A stretch of 64,000 bases of DNA from an uncultured Pelagibacteraceae bacterium. GTDB taxonomy: Bacteria > Pseudomonadota > Alphaproteobacteria > Pelagibacterales > Pelagibacteraceae. The stretch is taken from the NCBI GenBank assembly GCA_902521615.1, contig CABYSJ010000006.1, forward strand, positions 16,860 through 80,859, written 5' to 3'. Positions within the stretch are counted from its first letter, which is position 1. Each line of letters begins with the position of its first letter. This document shows positions 48,867 through 59,178 of this stretch, one piece after another. The position numbers and the translations under genes were made by a program. The notes beneath the pieces were generated by a model. It was not told the DNA's origin, did not search any database, and saw only the letters and a program-made list of their open reading frames with translations.

Positions 48867-49385
48867 ATGAAAGATATTTATGTAACTTGGGAAGACTATC
48901 ATAAAAAGATAGAGCAATTAGCTAAAAAAATTCATGATGATAATTTAAAATTTAATCAAATAATTTGTATCGCAAAAGGTGGTTTAAGAGTAGGAGATGT
49001 TTTTAGTAGACTTTTCAATGTTCCTTTAGCGATATTATCTGTTGAATCTTATCATGGCGATAGTGATGATATTAAAAACCAACAAGGACAGTTTACCTTT
49101 TCAAGAGATTTAGCAAAAACTACTCCAAATTTAGGTTCACATGTTTTGTTAGTTGATGATTTAGCTGATTCTGGGAAAACTTTAATAAAAAGTATTAAAT
49201 GGTTAGAGCATTTTTATGGATTTTATTTAGATGAAAAAATTAAAACTGCAGTTATATGGCACAAATCAACTTCAAAATTTAAACCTGATTACTCTGTAGA
49301 TTATTTAAAAGACTCTCCTTGGATACATATGCCTTTTGAGAAATATGAAACTACAAATATAAAAGACTTTAAGTTTGAAAAATAA
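48867..49385 (+). CDS. Xanthine/hypoxanthine phosphoribosyltransferase family protein
   Basis: KFNQIICIAKGGLRVGDVFSRLFNVP, HVLLVDDLADSGKTL; ATG at 48867 chosen because the listed ORF start lies inside the tRNA. Confidence 0.85.
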   Translation: MKDIYVTWEDYHKKIEQLAKKIHDDNLKFNQIICIAKGGLRVGDVFSRLFNVPLAILSVESYHGDSDDIKNQQGQFTFSRDLAKTTPNLGSHVLLVDDLADSGKTLIKSIKWLEHFYGFYLDEKIKTAVIWHKSTSKFKPDYSVDYLKDSPWIHMPFEKYETTNIKDFKFEK

Positions 49386-49386
49386 A

Positions 49387-50421
49387 TTATTTAATTAAGC
49401 TATCGTTAAATTGATTGGATACTCTAACGAACGTTGTACATTTGCTTAATTGTTTGAGTGAGGGCGCACCAACATAAGTACAGCTACTTCTTACACCGCC
49501 AAGAATATTTAAAATAGTATCGTTTATTTTGCCTCTATATTTTACTCTTACTTTTCTTCCTTCACTACTTCGATAATCTGATAGTCCGCCATAGTGTTTT
49601 TTATTAGCAACTTCAGAACTAGATCCATAAAACTCTATATATTTTTCTCCATTAACTTTAACAATTTTACCATTTCCCTCATCATGTCCAGCTAACATAC
49701 CGCCAAGCATTACAAAATCTGCTCCACCTCCAAAACCTTTAGCAACATCACCAGGACAAGTGCATCCACCATCTGCAATTACATGTGCCCCAAGTCCATG
49801 TGCTGCATCAGCACATTCGATTACTGCACTTAATTGAGGGTAGCCAACTCCAGTTTGAATTCTTGTTGTACAAACACTTCCAGGTCCAATACCAACTTTA
49901 ACGATGTCTGCTCCACTTAGAACTAATTCTTGAGTCATATCAGCTGTTACAACATTACCTGCAATTATTGTTTTAGTTGGGTATTTATCTCTTACTGATT
50001 TAATAAAATTGGTAAAATGCTCTGTGTACCCATTTGCAACATCAATACAAATAAATTTAAAAAAACTAAATTCTTTTAATACTTTATCTAAATTTTGAAA
50101 ATCCTCTCTTTTTATACCAACGCTAAGTGCAATATTAGGAAAGATTTTTTTAATATTTTTATTTTGCTTAAGTTTTTTAACATCATGTTGTTTTGTTAAT
50201 GATGTGATCATTCCATATTCATTTAATTTTTCAGCAATACCTAATTCTCCAACACCATCCATGTTTGCTGCCATTATTGGAATACCTGACCATTCATTTT
50301 TGCTATATTTAAATCTATAAGTTCTTAGAAGATTTACGTCCTTACGACTTTTTAATGTACTTCTTTTAGGTCTAAACAGTACATCTGAATAATCTAACTT
50401 AAGCTCTTCTTCAATTCTCAT
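49387..50421 (-). CDS. guaC: GMP reductase / IMPDH family
   Basis: VKVGIGPGSVCTTRIQTGVGYPQLSAVIEC, VIADGGCTCPGDVAKGFGGGADFVMLGGMLAGHDE. Confidence 0.88.
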   Translation of the reverse strand: MRIEEELKLDYSDVLFRPKRSTLKSRKDVNLLRTYRFKYSKNEWSGIPIMAANMDGVGELGIAEKLNEYGMITSLTKQHDVKKLKQNKNIKKIFPNIALSVGIKREDFQNLDKVLKEFSFFKFICIDVANGYTEHFTNFIKSVRDKYPTKTIIAGNVVTADMTQELVLSGADIVKVGIGPGSVCTTRIQTGVGYPQLSAVIECADAAHGLGAHVIADGGCTCPGDVAKGFGGGADFVMLGGMLAGHDEGNGKIVKVNGEKYIEFYGSSSEVANKKHYGGLSDYRSSEGRKVRVKYRGKINDTILNILGGVRSSCTYVGAPSLKQLSKCTTFVRVSNQFNDSLIK

Positions 50422-50492
50422 TGATGATTAAGTTATAATCATAAAAATTAATTTCAAACATTATATAGCCTGTGGATAAGTTTTTTTGCTAT

Positions 50493-51020
50493 TTAATGTC
50501 CTGGAAATTCAATTAAATTCTCAACTTTATAATTACTTTTAACTAAATTATCTGATCCACCTAGATCGAATAGGTTAATTACAAATATAAATGCTGCAAC
50601 TTTACCTTTAGAAATTTCAACCAATTTTGCTGCAGCTTCAGCTGTACCTCCAGTTGCGATTAAATCATCTATAATTAAAACCTCATCTTTTTCATTTATA
50701 GAGTCTTTATGAACCTCAATCGTTGCAGTTCCATATTCAAGCTCAAAATCGACAGAGTGAACATCTGCTGGCAATTTATTTTTTTTTCTAAGCATAATAA
50801 AAGGTTTTTTAAGAACAAACGAAACAGCAGATGCAAACACAAAGCCTCTAGACTCAATAGCTGCTATTTTTGTAAAATTATACTTTTTTGATCTTTCAAT
50901 AATTTGATTAATTGTCTCTGCAAATGCATTTTCATCTTTAATTAACGTAGTTATATCTCTAAATAAAATACCTTTTTTTGGATAATCAGGGATAGATCTA
51001 ATATAATCTTTTAAATTCAT
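50493..51020 (-). CDS. apt: Adenine phosphoribosyltransferase
   Basis: MNLKDYIRSIPDYPKKGILFRDITTLI, AAIESRGFVFASAVS, EVLIIDDLIATGGTAEAA, NLIEFPGH; internal start at 51020 preferred. Confidence 0.92.
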   Translation of the reverse strand: MNLKDYIRSIPDYPKKGILFRDITTLIKDENAFAETINQIIERSKKYNFTKIAAIESRGFVFASAVSFVLKKPFIMLRKKNKLPADVHSVDFELEYGTATIEVHKDSINEKDEVLIIDDLIATGGTAEAAAKLVEISKGKVAAFIFVINLFDLGGSDNLVKSNYKVENLIEFPGH

Positions 51021-51061
51021 AATAGTTAAATATAAAAGTATAAATAAATAATTTTTTAAGT

Positions 51062-51934
51062 ATGACAACAAATAAATTGGCAATAATTGGTGGTAGTGGT
51101 CTTTATGATGTTGAGGAATTCAAAGAAAGAGAATTACTTGATTTACAAACACCCTGGGGGAAACCTTCTGATCAGATTTTAAAAACTAAATATAATAGTA
51201 AGGAAGTTTATTTTCTACCAAGACATGGAAGAGGGCATTTTGTTTCTCCTTCAAATATAAATTTTAGAGCAAATATAGATGCACTTAAACAGTTAGGGGT
51301 AACAGATATTGTTTCTGTGTCAGCTGTTGGTTCTCTTAAAGAAAATTTACCTCCTGGAAAATTTGTAATTGTAGATCAATTTATAGATAGGACTTTTGCA
51401 AGAAACAAAACTTTTTTTGACGATGAGATAGTAGCTCATGTATCAATGGCTCATCCAACCTCAACTGGTTTAATGAATGCATGCGAAGAAGCAATTAAAA
51501 AATCAAATATAGACTATCAAAGAAATGGAACATATGTTGTTATGGAAGGGCCTCAATTTTCTACACTAGCAGAATCTAATTTATATAGATCTTGGAATGC
51601 AGATGTAATTGGAATGACAAATATGCCTGAGGCAAAATTAGCAAGAGAAGCAGAAATTAGATATGCATCTGTCTCTATGGTTACAGATTTTGATTGTTGG
51701 CATCCAGATCATGAAAATGTTGATGTTCAGCAAGTTATTAAAGTTCTATTAGGAAACGCAGAAAAAGCAAAAATTATGATTAAAAATTTGATTGATAATT
51801 TTGAGAGTTATGTTGATCCAAATGATCCCACAAATAATTGTTTAGATGTAGCAATTATTACTGCTCCAGAAAAAAGAACAAAAAAGACTATAGAGAAATT
51901 AAAAACTGTAGCTGGTAGAGCTTTAAATAAATGA
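51062..51934 (+). CDS. mtnP: S-methyl-5'-thioadenosine phosphorylase
   Basis: AIIGGSGLYDV, FLPRHGRGHFVSPSNINFRANIDALK, MEGPQFSTLAESNLYR, VIGMTNMPEAKLAREAEIRYASVSMVTDFDCW. Confidence 0.93.
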   Translation: MTTNKLAIIGGSGLYDVEEFKERELLDLQTPWGKPSDQILKTKYNSKEVYFLPRHGRGHFVSPSNINFRANIDALKQLGVTDIVSVSAVGSLKENLPPGKFVIVDQFIDRTFARNKTFFDDEIVAHVSMAHPTSTGLMNACEEAIKKSNIDYQRNGTYVVMEGPQFSTLAESNLYRSWNADVIGMTNMPEAKLAREAEIRYASVSMVTDFDCWHPDHENVDVQQVIKVLLGNAEKAKIMIKNLIDNFESYVDPNDPTNNCLDVAIITAPEKRTKKTIEKLKTVAGRALNK

Positions 51935-53001
51935 GAATAGAGGGAAAAGAGTACCGAACTATTTGGTTTGAAAATAATGTTGTTAAGATTATTGATCAAA
52001 CAAAACTTCCTCACCAATTTAAAATCAAAGAAATAAAGACAGTTAAAGATGCAATTAATGCAATTAAAACAATGGAAGTAAGAGGTGCACCTCTAATTGG
52101 TGGAACAGCTGCTTATGGTCTAGCTTTGGCAGTTCAAGAAACTAATGATCCAGAATTTATAAAAAAAAGTGCAAAAGAATTAATTCAATCCAGACCTACT
52201 GCTATTAATTTAAAGTGGGCTGTAGACCGAATGATAAAAAAATTAACAGGAATTAATAGTGATCAATTATTAAATATTGCTTTAAATGAAGCAAAAGAAA
52301 TATGTGATGAAGATGAAAAGTTCTGTGAAAATATTGGTATTAATGGATTAAAAATAATTGAAGAAATTTATAATAAAAAGAAAGATACAGTAAATATATT
52401 AACACATTGTAATGCAGGTTGGTTAGCAACTATTAATTGGGGCACAGCAACATCGCCAATTTACCAAGCTCATAAAAAAGGAATACCAGTTCATGTATGG
52501 GTAGATGAAACAAGACCAAGAAATCAAGGTGCAAACTTAACATCATACGAATTAAACGAAGAGGAAATTCCAAACACAATTATTGCTGACAATACAGGGG
52601 GTATTTTAATGCAAAGGGGTGAAATTGATATGTGCATTGTAGGTACTGATAGGACTTTATCTAATGGAGATGTTTGTAATAAAATTGGAACTTATCTCAA
52701 AGCATTGGCTGCTCATGACAATAACGTTCCTTTTTATGTGGCTCTTCCAAGCTCAACAATTGATTGGGACATCAAAGATGCAAAAGATATTCCCATAGAA
52801 GAAAGAAATTCAGAGGAATTATCTCATGTTGAAGGTATAGATGAGAATAATGAAATTAAGAAAGTTTTGATATACCCACTTAAAAGTAAAGCTATGAATT
52901 TAGCTTTTGATGTAACGCCTGCAAAATATGTAACTGGATTAATAACTGAAAGAGGGATTTCTGAAGCTTCTTTTGATGGATTAAGCAAATTATTTAAATG
53001 A
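51931..53001 (+). CDS. mtnA: Methylthioribose-1-phosphate isomerase
   Basis: MEVRGAPLIGGTAAYGLAL, THCNAGWLATINWGTATSPIYQAHKKG, DETRPRNQGANLTSYEL, GTDRTLSNGDVCNKIGTY. Confidence 0.93.
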   Translation: MRIEGKEYRTIWFENNVVKIIDQTKLPHQFKIKEIKTVKDAINAIKTMEVRGAPLIGGTAAYGLALAVQETNDPEFIKKSAKELIQSRPTAINLKWAVDRMIKKLTGINSDQLLNIALNEAKEICDEDEKFCENIGINGLKIIEEIYNKKKDTVNILTHCNAGWLATINWGTATSPIYQAHKKGIPVHVWVDETRPRNQGANLTSYELNEEEIPNTIIADNTGGILMQRGEIDMCIVGTDRTLSNGDVCNKIGTYLKALAAHDNNVPFYVALPSSTIDWDIKDAKDIPIEERNSEELSHVEGIDENNEIKKVLIYPLKSKAMNLAFDVTPAKYVTGLITERGISEASFDGLSKLFK

Positions 53002-53663
53002 AAAATTTAAAAGAAAGAGAAGAGGTAATTGAGTATTCAATTAAACTGAACACAACTAATTTATCTCCTCTAAGATCAGGAAATATTTCTGTGAGAGGAA
53101 TAGATGATGGTATTGAGGGTTTTTTTATAACTCCATCTGGAAAGAAGTATGAGTCTTTAAAACCAGAAGATATTGTTTTTTTGTCTTTAACTGAGGAAAA
53201 AGACTTCTTATCATGGTTTAATTCTGGAAAAAATCCATCATCAGAATGGCGTTTTCACCAAGATATTTATAAAAACAAGTGGGAAGCAAAAGCAATAGTC
53301 CATGCTCATTCACCTCATGCTACAGCAGTATCTACTCATGGAAAATCTATTCCACCATTTCATTACATGATTGCTCTTGCAGGTGGTGAAGATATTCGAT
53401 GCTCTGAATATGCAACTTTTGGTACCCATGAACTTTCGATCAATATGATTAAAGCCTTAAAAGATAGAAAGGCATGTCTTATGGCGAACCATGGACAGGT
53501 TGCATTTGGAGAAAATTTATCAAAAGCTTTCGAGCTTGCTCAAGAGGTAGAAAATATTTGCCATCAATATATTATTGCTTTAAAGATGGGTGAGCCTAAG
53601 AATCTTTCATTAGCTGAAATGAAAAAAATCTTAGAAAAAGTTAAAAATTATAAAAGCAGTTAG
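52998..53663 (+). CDS. Class II aldolase, FucA/Ald2-like
   Basis: GNISVR...FFITPSGKKYESL, VHAHSPHATAVSTHGKSIPPFHYMIALAGGEDIRCSEYATFGTHELS, ANHGQVAFG. Confidence 0.85.
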   Translation: MKNLKEREEVIEYSIKLNTTNLSPLRSGNISVRGIDDGIEGFFITPSGKKYESLKPEDIVFLSLTEEKDFLSWFNSGKNPSSEWRFHQDIYKNKWEAKAIVHAHSPHATAVSTHGKSIPPFHYMIALAGGEDIRCSEYATFGTHELSINMIKALKDRKACLMANHGQVAFGENLSKAFELAQEVENICHQYIIALKMGEPKNLSLAEMKKILEKVKNYKSS

Positions 53664-53667
53664 TTAT

Positions 53668-54708
53668 ATGACTAAAGTTGGGGAGCATATCACTCTAGAC
53701 ATAATTGGAACAACTAAAGAGTATGATCCATCTATATTTGAAAAAGTAATTCATGATATTGCAAAAGCTGCAAAAGTAACAATTTTAAATATTTCAAAAT
53801 ATAAATTTGAACCCCAAGGTTTTACAATTCTTGCCTTATTAGCTGAAAGTCATATTAGTTTTCATACATTCCCTGAAAAAGGAATTATAAGTTTTGACTT
53901 TTTTACATGTGGAAAAGTAAGTCCATCGGTTGCAATTGATATAATAAAAAAAGAATTTGAACATAAAAGAATAGTTAAAAAAGAATTTAATAGAGATACC
54001 AAATCTCTTTATCCTGATATTTATAGCTCACCAGGTTTACAAAAATCTTACGTTGTAAATGATGTTTTGGAAGATTTTAAATCTAAAGTAGGTCAACATA
54101 TTGAAATTTTAGACTTAGAACAATTTGGCAAATCTTTATTTATAGATGGTGAAATACAAGTTGCTGCTACTGATGAACATTTATACAGCTCTACTTTTGT
54201 TGGTTCTGGTTTAAATTTAAACAAAGATAATGAAAGAGCCGCTATCATAGGTGGTGGCGATGGTGGAGTAGCAAGAGAGTGTATTTCAAAAAAATTTAAC
54301 TTTATCGATTGGTATGAGCTTGATCCTGAAGTGGTAGATGTTTGCAATAAACATCTTGGAGATATTGGAAAAAAAGCAACAGAAAAAAATTCAGTGAAAT
54401 GTGTATGGGGTGATGCTTTCGAAAGTATTAAATCAGTAAGTGATGATACTTATGATCATATTTTTGTTGATCTAAATGACGATCAATTTTGTATAGATTT
54501 AGCTGCAAAAAATATGGATTCATTAGTCAGAATATTAAAACCGAAGGGAGTTATTACAGCTCAAGTAGGGAGTCAGGATAAAAAACCACAACAGGTTGAA
54601 AATTGGCTGAATGTATTTAATCAAAATTTTGGAAACGCGAAATTAGCAAGAGTTTACATACCAAGCTTTGATTGCTCTTGGAATTTTTCTTCATCAATTA
54701 ATCATTAA
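53668..54708 (+). CDS. S-adenosylmethionine decarboxylase-spermidine synthase fusion
   Basis: SpeH motif LLAESHISFHTFPEKG (Glu-Ser cleavage site) and FFTCG; SpeE motifs AAIIGGGDGGVARECISKK, YELDPEVVDVC, DHIFVDLND. Confidence 0.93.
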   Translation: MTKVGEHITLDIIGTTKEYDPSIFEKVIHDIAKAAKVTILNISKYKFEPQGFTILALLAESHISFHTFPEKGIISFDFFTCGKVSPSVAIDIIKKEFEHKRIVKKEFNRDTKSLYPDIYSSPGLQKSYVVNDVLEDFKSKVGQHIEILDLEQFGKSLFIDGEIQVAATDEHLYSSTFVGSGLNLNKDNERAAIIGGGDGGVARECISKKFNFIDWYELDPEVVDVCNKHLGDIGKKATEKNSVKCVWGDAFESIKSVSDDTYDHIFVDLNDDQFCIDLAAKNMDSLVRILKPKGVITAQVGSQDKKPQQVENWLNVFNQNFGNAKLARVYIPSFDCSWNFSSSINH

Positions 54709-54768
54709 TTTTACTTTTTTCTTATTAAAAATTGTGAAATAATTCCTCTTAAATTAAAGGAGAAAATA

Positions 54769-55620
54769 ATGAATATATTCAAAAAAACTATTTTAACAGT
54801 TCTTGCTTCTTTATTTATCGTCGGAAATGTTTCTGCTGAAAAAATAAAAATTGGAACTGAAGGCGCTTACCCTCCATGGAATTCAAAAGATGCATCAGGT
54901 AATCTAATAGGTTTTGAAGTCGAGCTTGCTCAAGAACTTTGTACAATTATGAAGTATGAGTGTACAATTGTTGAACAAGACTGGGACGGTATGATACCAG
55001 CTCTAGTTATGAGAAAATTTGATGCAATAATGGCTGGAATGTCAATTACTGCTGAAAGACAAAAAACAATTACGTTTTCACAAGGTTATGCTGATGAAGT
55101 AGCTTCTCTTGCAGTAATGAAAGGTTCAAGCTTAGAGGGCATGGATACACCAGAAGGTATTAATTTATCATTGGGTGGATCTGATGTTAAAAAAGCTCTT
55201 AAAACTTTAACAGGCGCACTTGCTGGTAAAACTGTTTGTACTCAAACAGGAACAATTCACCAAAACTTTTTAGAGTCTGGTGATGTAGGAAGTGTGAATG
55301 TTAGAACTTATAAAACTCAAGATGAAGTTAACCTAGATCTAACTTCTGGAAGATGTGACGTTGCTTTAGCTGCAGCAGTAGCATTCACAGATTATGCAGA
55401 TAAATCAGGTAAACCAGTTGTATTAGTTGGACCAACTTTTTCAGGTGGTGCATTTGGTAATGGTGTAGGTGTTGGTATCAGACAAGCTAGCGATAGTGCT
55501 ATAGGAAAAAGAGATGCCAAAATTCTAAAAGACTTCAACAAAGCAATTAATAAAGCGAGAAAACAGGGAATTATTAGCAAACTTGCTATTAAGCACTTTG
55601 GTTTCGACGCTTCTATGTAA
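54769..55620 (+). CDS. Polar/basic amino acid (opine-type) ABC transporter substrate-binding protein
   Basis: Signal peptide; KIGTEGAYPPWNSKDASGNLIGFEVELAQELC, DWDGMIPALVMRKFDAIMAGMSITAERQKTITFS. Confidence 0.92.
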   Translation: MNIFKKTILTVLASLFIVGNVSAEKIKIGTEGAYPPWNSKDASGNLIGFEVELAQELCTIMKYECTIVEQDWDGMIPALVMRKFDAIMAGMSITAERQKTITFSQGYADEVASLAVMKGSSLEGMDTPEGINLSLGGSDVKKALKTLTGALAGKTVCTQTGTIHQNFLESGDVGSVNVRTYKTQDEVNLDLTSGRCDVALAAAVAFTDYADKSGKPVVLVGPTFSGGAFGNGVGVGIRQASDSAIGKRDAKILKDFNKAINKARKQGIISKLAIKHFGFDASM

Positions 55621-55634
55621 TTCATTTCAGATCT

Positions 55635-55657
55635 GGCGACTATAATATATAGTCGCC
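55635..55657 (+). terminator. Hairpin between amino-acid SBP gene and permease gene
   Basis: Perfect 10-bp stem GGCGACTATA-ata-TATAGTCGCC; no long T-tract, so attenuator or 3'-stabilising hairpin. Confidence 0.7.
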
Positions 55658-55664
55658 AATCTAT

Positions 55665-56357
55665 ATGGAACTTCTCGCATTTGGAAAAACAGGTTGGGGT
55701 GACGAGTTATTTTACGCAACCTTGATGACAATCGCTGTATCTATTACAGCAATGTTAGTTGGTTTTTGTTTTGCATTAATTTTTACTCCTTTAAAACTTT
55801 CTAAATACAAAACTCTGAATTTAGTTGGCAATTTTTACACAACGGTAATTCGAGGTGTACCTGAACTATTAGTAATTTACCTTTTCTTCTTTGGAGGAAG
55901 TGGAGCTATCATGTATGTGGCTTCTATTTTTGGTTATTATGAATATATAGAAATTAATGCTTTTATTACTGGCTCAATGGCTATTGGTATTATTTCAGGA
56001 GCTTATTCAACTGAAGTATTTAGGGGGGCAATTCAATCAATAGACAAAGGTCAATTTGAAGCTGCAAAGGTTCTTGGAATAAATAAGTTTGCTCAATTTT
56101 ATAAAATAATACTACCACAAATGTTAAGACTTGCTATTCCAAACTTAAGTAATGTTTGGCAAATAACTCTAAAAGATACTTCTCTGATTTCAGTAACAGG
56201 ATTAGTTGAAATAATGAGACAGTCTTATATTGCAGCAGGATCTACTAGAGACCCATTATATTTCTATTCATTTGCAGCAGTTTTATATCTGTTACTTACT
56301 TACGTGAGTATGAAGTTAATTAACAAGTTAGAAGTAAGATATAGCAGGGGGTATTAA
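55665..56357 (+). CDS. Amino acid ABC transporter permease (HisQ-like)
   Basis: VIRGVPELLVIYLFFFGG, EVFRGAIQSIDKGQFEAAKVLGINKFAQFYKIILPQMLRLAIPNLSN. Confidence 0.92.
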   Translation: MELLAFGKTGWGDELFYATLMTIAVSITAMLVGFCFALIFTPLKLSKYKTLNLVGNFYTTVIRGVPELLVIYLFFFGGSGAIMYVASIFGYYEYIEINAFITGSMAIGIISGAYSTEVFRGAIQSIDKGQFEAAKVLGINKFAQFYKIILPQMLRLAIPNLSNVWQITLKDTSLISVTGLVEIMRQSYIAAGSTRDPLYFYSFAAVLYLLLTYVSMKLINKLEVRYSRGY

Positions 56358-57031
56358 TGGATTTTGATTTAATGGTTACTAGTTTCCCTAAACTTTTAGG
56401 AGCAACAGTTGTTACTTTAAAATTATTATCTGCATCATTATTTTTTGGATTATTCCTAGGTCTTTTCTTTGCAATTTTAAGATTAAATAAAAATATATTT
56501 ATTAATAAATTTGCCTATGGCTATTCATATATTTTTAGAGGAACACCATTACTAGTCCAGATTTTTATAATTTATTTTGGATTAGGACAAATCGAATATT
56601 TAAGAACAACATTTCTATGGGTAATTTTAAAAGAACCTTATTGGTGTGCAATAATAGCATTTACTTTAAATACTGGCGCATATACCTCTGAAATTTTAAG
56701 ATCTGCATTTCAAACTATTAAACCAGGTATAATTGAGGCTGGAAAAAGCTTAGGAATTTCAAACAAAATAATCTTTTATAAAATCCAAATTCCAATTGCC
56801 ATTCGACAATCTTTACCTGCTTATGGAAACGAAATCATATTAATGATGAAAGGAACTTCTTTAGCAAGCACAGTAACTTTAATGGATTTAACTGGTGTTG
56901 CCAAATATATAATTTCAACAACTTTTAAACCAATCGAAGTATTTATTGTTGCTGGTGGAATATATTTGTTCATGACTTTTATAATTCATAATGTGATTAA
57001 ATATTTGGAGAAAAAGTATAGCTTTCAATAA
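56357..57031 (+). CDS. Amino acid ABC transporter permease (HisM-like)
   Basis: FRGTPLLVQIFIIYFGLGQ, TSEILRSAFQTIKPGIIEAGKSLGISNKIIFYKIQIPIAIRQSLPAYGNE. Confidence 0.92.
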   Translation: MDFDLMVTSFPKLLGATVVTLKLLSASLFFGLFLGLFFAILRLNKNIFINKFAYGYSYIFRGTPLLVQIFIIYFGLGQIEYLRTTFLWVILKEPYWCAIIAFTLNTGAYTSEILRSAFQTIKPGIIEAGKSLGISNKIIFYKIQIPIAIRQSLPAYGNEIILMMKGTSLASTVTLMDLTGVAKYIISTTFKPIEVFIVAGGIYLFMTFIIHNVIKYLEKKYSFQ

Positions 57032-57036
57032 TAAAA

Positions 57037-57825
57037 ATGTTTTTATCTGATAGACAAATTAAAGATTATCAAAACGATGGTGTGATAATAATTAAAGATA
57101 TATTTAAAAATTGGATTGAGCCACTTAGAAAAGGATTTCAAAAAGTATTAGATAGTCCAAGTAAGCATGGTAGAGAAAATGTGAGTAGCGATAAAGGAAG
57201 ATTTTTTGAGGATTATTGCAACTGGGAAAGGATAGAAGAATTTAAGGATTGTTTATATAATTCACCCGGAGCTCAAATATTTGCAGAAGCAACCAATTCT
57301 AAATCTACTCAAATTTTTCATGAACATATTTTTATAAAGGATCCAGGTACTCACAAAGAAACTCCTTGGCATCAAGATATGCCTTATTATTGTGTTGATG
57401 GCAATGATACTGGAAGTTTTTGGATACCATTAGATGAAGTTGACCAGAAAAATAATCTTAAATTAATTTTAGGCTCTCACAAATGGTCAAAGTTAATTAG
57501 ACCCACAAAGTGGTCCAATAACCAATCTTGGTATGACGATGATAGTGCTTTTATGGATTTACCTCCATCAAAAGAATTTGAAAAAAATATTTTAATTCCA
57601 GAACTAAGTTTAGGGGATGCTGTTTTATTTAATTTTAAAATTGTACATGGTTCAACAGGAAATAATTCCTTTAAGTCACGAAGAGCATTTTCAATGCGAT
57701 TTATAGGAGATGATGTGAAGTATATTGATAGAGGAGGACCAACTTCACCCCCATTTGATGGAATTAATTTAAAAACAGGAGATTTGATGAGAGATGATTG
57801 GTTTCCTAAAGTTTTTAGTAGCTAG
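57037..57825 (+). CDS. Phytanoyl-CoA dioxygenase (PhyH) family protein
   Basis: ETPWHQDMPYY HxD motif, distal His in FNFKIVHGSTGNNS, Arg in RRAFSMRFIGDDV. Confidence 0.85.
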   Translation: MFLSDRQIKDYQNDGVIIIKDIFKNWIEPLRKGFQKVLDSPSKHGRENVSSDKGRFFEDYCNWERIEEFKDCLYNSPGAQIFAEATNSKSTQIFHEHIFIKDPGTHKETPWHQDMPYYCVDGNDTGSFWIPLDEVDQKNNLKLILGSHKWSKLIRPTKWSNNQSWYDDDSAFMDLPPSKEFEKNILIPELSLGDAVLFNFKIVHGSTGNNSFKSRRAFSMRFIGDDVKYIDRGGPTSPPFDGINLKTGDLMRDDWFPKVFSS

Positions 57826-58204
57826 TATATTCTTTAATTTCTTTGATACTTGATCCAGTGTGATTATTCATTTCTAATTTAATTTTTGCCCGGTCATCAT
57901 TTAAAAAATGAACATCTCTTGATAATTTTATAAATTTATCACCAAAGTCCTTATTTTTTTCACAATCTCTTTTGTCATCTTCTATAACCCATAACTTGGC
58001 ATTAATTTCTTTTAAATTTTGGAATAATTTATTTAGTTTATCGTCAGATTTAACATTTTTTTCTAATTGATCTTTAAGAATCGAATGTTCATTCGATATG
58101 AATTTTAGTTTTTCAGGGTCTTTAATTTTTTCTTTTTTAATTTCTAAGATTGAAATTTTGTCTAAAAGCTCACCAACCGATACTTCTACTATAATTTTAT
58201 TCAT
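57815..58204 (-). CDS. Hypothetical protein (resembles DUF6165-type small proteins)
   Basis: VEVSVGELLDKISILEIKKEKIKDPEKLKFISNEHSIL...LWVIEDDKRDCEKN. Confidence 0.6.
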   Translation of the reverse strand: MNKIIVEVSVGELLDKISILEIKKEKIKDPEKLKFISNEHSILKDQLEKNVKSDDKLNKLFQNLKEINAKLWVIEDDKRDCEKNKDFGDKFIKLSRDVHFLNDDRAKIKLEMNNHTGSSIKEIKEYTSY

Positions 58205-58236
58205 TAAATTTTATACTATGTTAAATTGTTAAAAAT

Positions 58237-59178
58237 ATGTCTAATATTTTAATCATTAAACATGGATCTTTGGGTGATATAGCTCAAGCTTGTGGTGCAA
58301 TTCAAGATATTTCTGAGAATCACAAACAAGATGAAATTTATTTACTAACAACCAAACCGTATTTTGATTTATTTAAAAAAAATCCACATATTTCTAATGT
58401 TATTTTGGATAAGCGATTATCAAGACTGAACTTGATTTACTTATATTCATTAATGAAAAGCATAAAAAAATATAATTTTTCTAAAGTTTATGATCTTCAG
58501 AACTCAAGTAGAACAGTCTTTTATAAAAAAATTTTATTTCCAAAAGCAACTAAAGATACTTGGTCATCTACTGATACAACATTACCCAAAGGAACCACAA
58601 AAGAGGATTTTGATAAAGACTCTGTTTTGTCTAGATTTGATTATCAATTAAAAAATTCAGGCATAAATACAAATCATACTTTAAAACCTGATTTTTCATG
58701 GAGCACAACTGACATATCTCAAATAAAAAATCACCATCAATTAGATAAATATATTCTGCTTTTTCCTTTTTGCTCGCCTCATTTAACTTCAAAGAAATGG
58801 CCTTATTATAATGAGTTAATTGCTATAATTAATGAAAAATTAAGTAACAAATTAAAAGTAATAATTGCACCTGGACCAAGCGAAATTAAGGAAGCATCAA
58901 ATATTAATGCACTCTGTGTTTTAGATAATGGTAAAGCTTTAGATATTTCTCAGTTAGCAGCATTAATTAAAGATAGTTCATTTGTTATTGCAAATGATAC
59001 TGGACCAGCACATATCACAGCTCATTTGGGATCAAAAGGAATTGCTTTATTTGGATCTCATACAACTCCTTTTAAAGTAAGTATCGAAAGAGAAAATTTT
59101 AAAGCAATACAGGCCCCAGAATTATCTAAACTTTCTGCAGAAAAAGTTTTTGAGAGACTTTCTGAAATTATTTCTTAA
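58237..59178 (+). CDS. Glycosyltransferase family 9 / heptosyltransferase-like
   Basis: ILIIKHGSLGDIAQACGAIQDI, FVIANDTGPAHITAHLGSKGIALFGSHTTP. Confidence 0.88.
   Translation: MSNILIIKHGSLGDIAQACGAIQDISENHKQDEIYLLTTKPYFDLFKKNPHISNVILDKRLSRLNLIYLYSLMKSIKKYNFSKVYDLQNSSRTVFYKKILFPKATKDTWSSTDTTLPKGTTKEDFDKDSVLSRFDYQLKNSGINTNHTLKPDFSWSTTDISQIKNHHQLDKYILLFPFCSPHLTSKKWPYYNELIAIINEKLSNKLKVIIAPGPSEIKEASNINALCVLDNGKALDISQLAALIKDSSFVIANDTGPAHITAHLGSKGIALFGSHTTPFKVSIERENFKAIQAPELSKLSAEKVFERLSEIIS

Noticed and set aside
51021-51083. N-terminal extension of apt (MPIYLLSYLKNYLFILLYLTI)
   Set aside because: Runs into the mtnP start and is absent from normal Apt; MNLKDYIRSIPDYPKKG is the typical N-terminus
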